A stretch of 7,222 bases of DNA from assembly GCA_025360285.1 (NCBI GenBank), contig JANYCM010000375.1:1-7222 (forward strand). The letters are read 5' to 3'. The stretch is from Sphingomonadales bacterium (lineage in GTDB: Bacteria; Pseudomonadota; Alphaproteobacteria; Sphingomonadales; Sphingomonadaceae). The notes below the pieces were generated by a model. That model worked only from the letters and a program-made list of their open reading frames with translations, did no database searches and was not told where the DNA came from. The number at the start of each line of letters is the position of its first letter. Position 1 is the stretch's first letter. Both the position numbers and the translations under genes were made by a program. Positions 6,047-7,222 of the stretch are shown here, in pieces.

Positions 6047-7222
6047 TGACCGATGTTACCAGGCGCGCCGCGATGATCGCCGCCAGTGCGATGGCCGGGG
6101 CGGCATCCATGCCAGTTCGCGCCACAACCAGGGCAATGCTGCTGCCGGACGATGAAGCCGGCTGGAGCGCCATCGCCGCGCAATATCCGGTTACCCGCCA
6201 GATCATCGAATTGGAAAATGGCTATTGGGGCGCGATGGCCAGCCCGGTCATGGCCGCCTATCGCGCCCTTTCGGACCGGCTCAACCGCGACAACAGCTGG
6301 TATGGCCGGCGTGCCATGGTCAACGATCTGGCGCAGGCGGCCGAACGCGCCGCCGATGCGATGGGCGCTCTGCCCGAAGAAATCGGCCTGTGCCGCAACG
6401 CCGCCGAAGGACTGTCGGCGCTGATCAGCCAGTTTCGCGATGTCGGGCCGGGCGATCGGATTCTGTATTCCGACAGCGATTATGAAGCGATGCAGGGGTC
6501 TATGGTGTCGCTGGCCCGGTCGCGTGGTGCCGAAGCGGTGAAGATCAACCTGCCGCGCGTCCTCAGCCATGATGGCGTCATTGCCGCCTATGCCGAGGCC
6601 ATCGCGGCGACGCCGCGCCTGAAGCTGGTGCTGCTGACCCATATGAGCCATCGCACCGGGCTGGTGTTACCGGTGGCCGACATTGTGCCGCTGGCCAGGG
6701 CGCGCGGTGCCCAGGTCATCGTCGATGCGGCGCAAAGTTTCTTCCAGATCGATTTCAAGCTGCCCGATCTTGGCGCCGATTTCGTCGGGATCAACTTTCA
6801 CAAATGGGTCGGCGCGCCGCTGGGCACCGCCGCCATCTGGATCCGCAAGGGCCATGCCGATGCCATCGCGCCGTCGCCCGCCGAAGCCGATGCAAGCCCC
6901 GATTCGGTGCAGGCGCGGGTGCATCAGGGAAGCTTTGATTTCGCCGCGCAACTGTCGATACCGGCGGCGCTGGATTTTCAGGCGGGTATCGACCGGCGCG
7001 CCAAGCTGGCGCGGCTGCACCACCTGCGCAACCGCTGGGTCCAACCGCTGCGTGGCCTCGCCGGCCTTGAAATCCTGCTGCCCGACGATCCACGGCTGCA
7101 TGGCGGCAGCACGTCATTCCGCATCACGGGCCGAACCAGTACCGCCGACAATATCGCCATCACCGACGCCCTGCTGGGACGTTTCGGCATCATGACCGTG
7201 CACCGCACCGGCCTCGCTGATG
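6046..7222 (+). CDS. Class V aminotransferase-fold PLP enzyme with Tat-type signal, 3' end missing
   Basis: 392 codons are visible and the frame is open to the window end; family members are about 380-440 residues, so little is missing. Residues 1-26 look like a twin-arginine signal: TRRAAM at 5-10, a hydrophobic stretch AMIAASAMAGAASM, and a possible cleavage after VRA (24-26). The rest is a fold-type I, class V aminotransferase, close in style to isopenicillin-N epimerase or cysteine desulfurase-like proteins. VIVDAAQSF gives the PLP-ring Asp at 227 and Gln at 230; FHKWVGAPLG gives the Schiff-base Lys at 253. The substrate-binding opening LENGYWGAMASP is at 56-67. The product probably acts in the periplasm, folded with PLP before export. 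The start is ATG at 6046, coupled to the upstream mini-ORF, with only a weak GGGG ribosome site. Substrate and reaction (transamination, epimerisation or lyase) cannot be told. Confidence 0.88.
   Translation, partial: MTDVTRRAAMIAASAMAGAASMPVRATTRAMLLPDDEAGWSAIAAQYPVTRQIIELENGYWGAMASPVMAAYRALSDRLNRDNSWYGRRAMVNDLAQAAERAADAMGALPEEIGLCRNAAEGLSALISQFRDVGPGDRILYSDSDYEAMQGSMVSLARSRGAEAVKINLPRVLSHDGVIAAYAEAIAATPRLKLVLLTHMSHRTGLVLPVADIVPLARARGAQVIVDAAQSFFQIDFKLPDLGADFVGINFHKWVGAPLGTAAIWIRKGHADAIAPSPAEADASPDSVQARVHQGSFDFAAQLSIPAALDFQAGIDRRAKLARLHHLRNRWVQPLRGLAGLEILLPDDPRLHGGSTSFRITGRTSTADNIAITDALLGRFGIMTVHRTGLAD

Noticed and set aside
5881..6651. Open minus-strand frame of 256 codons opposite the aminotransferase
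   Set aside because: It overlaps two convincing plus-strand genes and reads as a Gln/Arg/His-rich shadow frame without a domain.
1..7222. CRISPR array, insertion sequence or other mobile gene inside the window
   Set aside because: No regularly spaced direct repeats, transposase motifs or terminal repeats flanking a gene were seen apart from the short palindromes listed.

Overview
The window is GC-rich, densely coded DNA that looks like an alphaproteobacterial chromosome, most likely of the order Sphingomonadales. That placement is an inference from the protein flavour and from the gene order hom-glpX-recJ followed by tRNA-Glu. I see no plasmid or phage structural genes. The only hint of mobile DNA is at the left edge.

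Left edge (1-330): the last 63 codons of a protein that looks like the C-terminus of a tyrosine recombinase (integrase) end 16 bases from the 3' end of a tRNA-Glu(TTC) gene on the opposite strand. This is the usual layout where an integrative element has used a tRNA gene as its attachment site, so an island may lie to the left. The tRNA has its own good promoter in the gap before recJ.

Minus-strand block (335-4528): the transcription order is homoserine dehydrogenase (hom, with ACT domain), class II fructose-1,6-bisphosphatase (glpX) and the single-strand exonuclease RecJ. Spacing is tight, so this is probably one operon of housekeeping genes. Between glpX and recJ lies a 60-base compound inverted repeat that could fold as a three-way junction. 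It sits exactly where the recJ start should be and leaves that start unclear.

Divergent gap (4529-4639): 111 bases that must hold the promoters for hom (leftward) and for an oxidoreductase gene (rightward). It contains a small GC-rich inverted repeat.

Plus-strand block (4640-7222): a zinc-free quinone-oxidoreductase-like dehydrogenase, then a small unrecognised four-helix membrane protein, then a class V aminotransferase-fold enzyme with a Tat-type signal peptide, cut by the window's right end. The last two genes are joined by a six-codon mini-ORF whose start overlaps one gene's stop and whose stop overlaps the next gene's start, suggesting coupled translation.

Most of the window is ordinary. 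The parts worth a second look are the integrase/tRNA junction, the glpX-recJ palindrome with the recJ start problem, and the membrane protein plus exported PLP enzyme pair. I do not see convincing evidence of a wholly new system.
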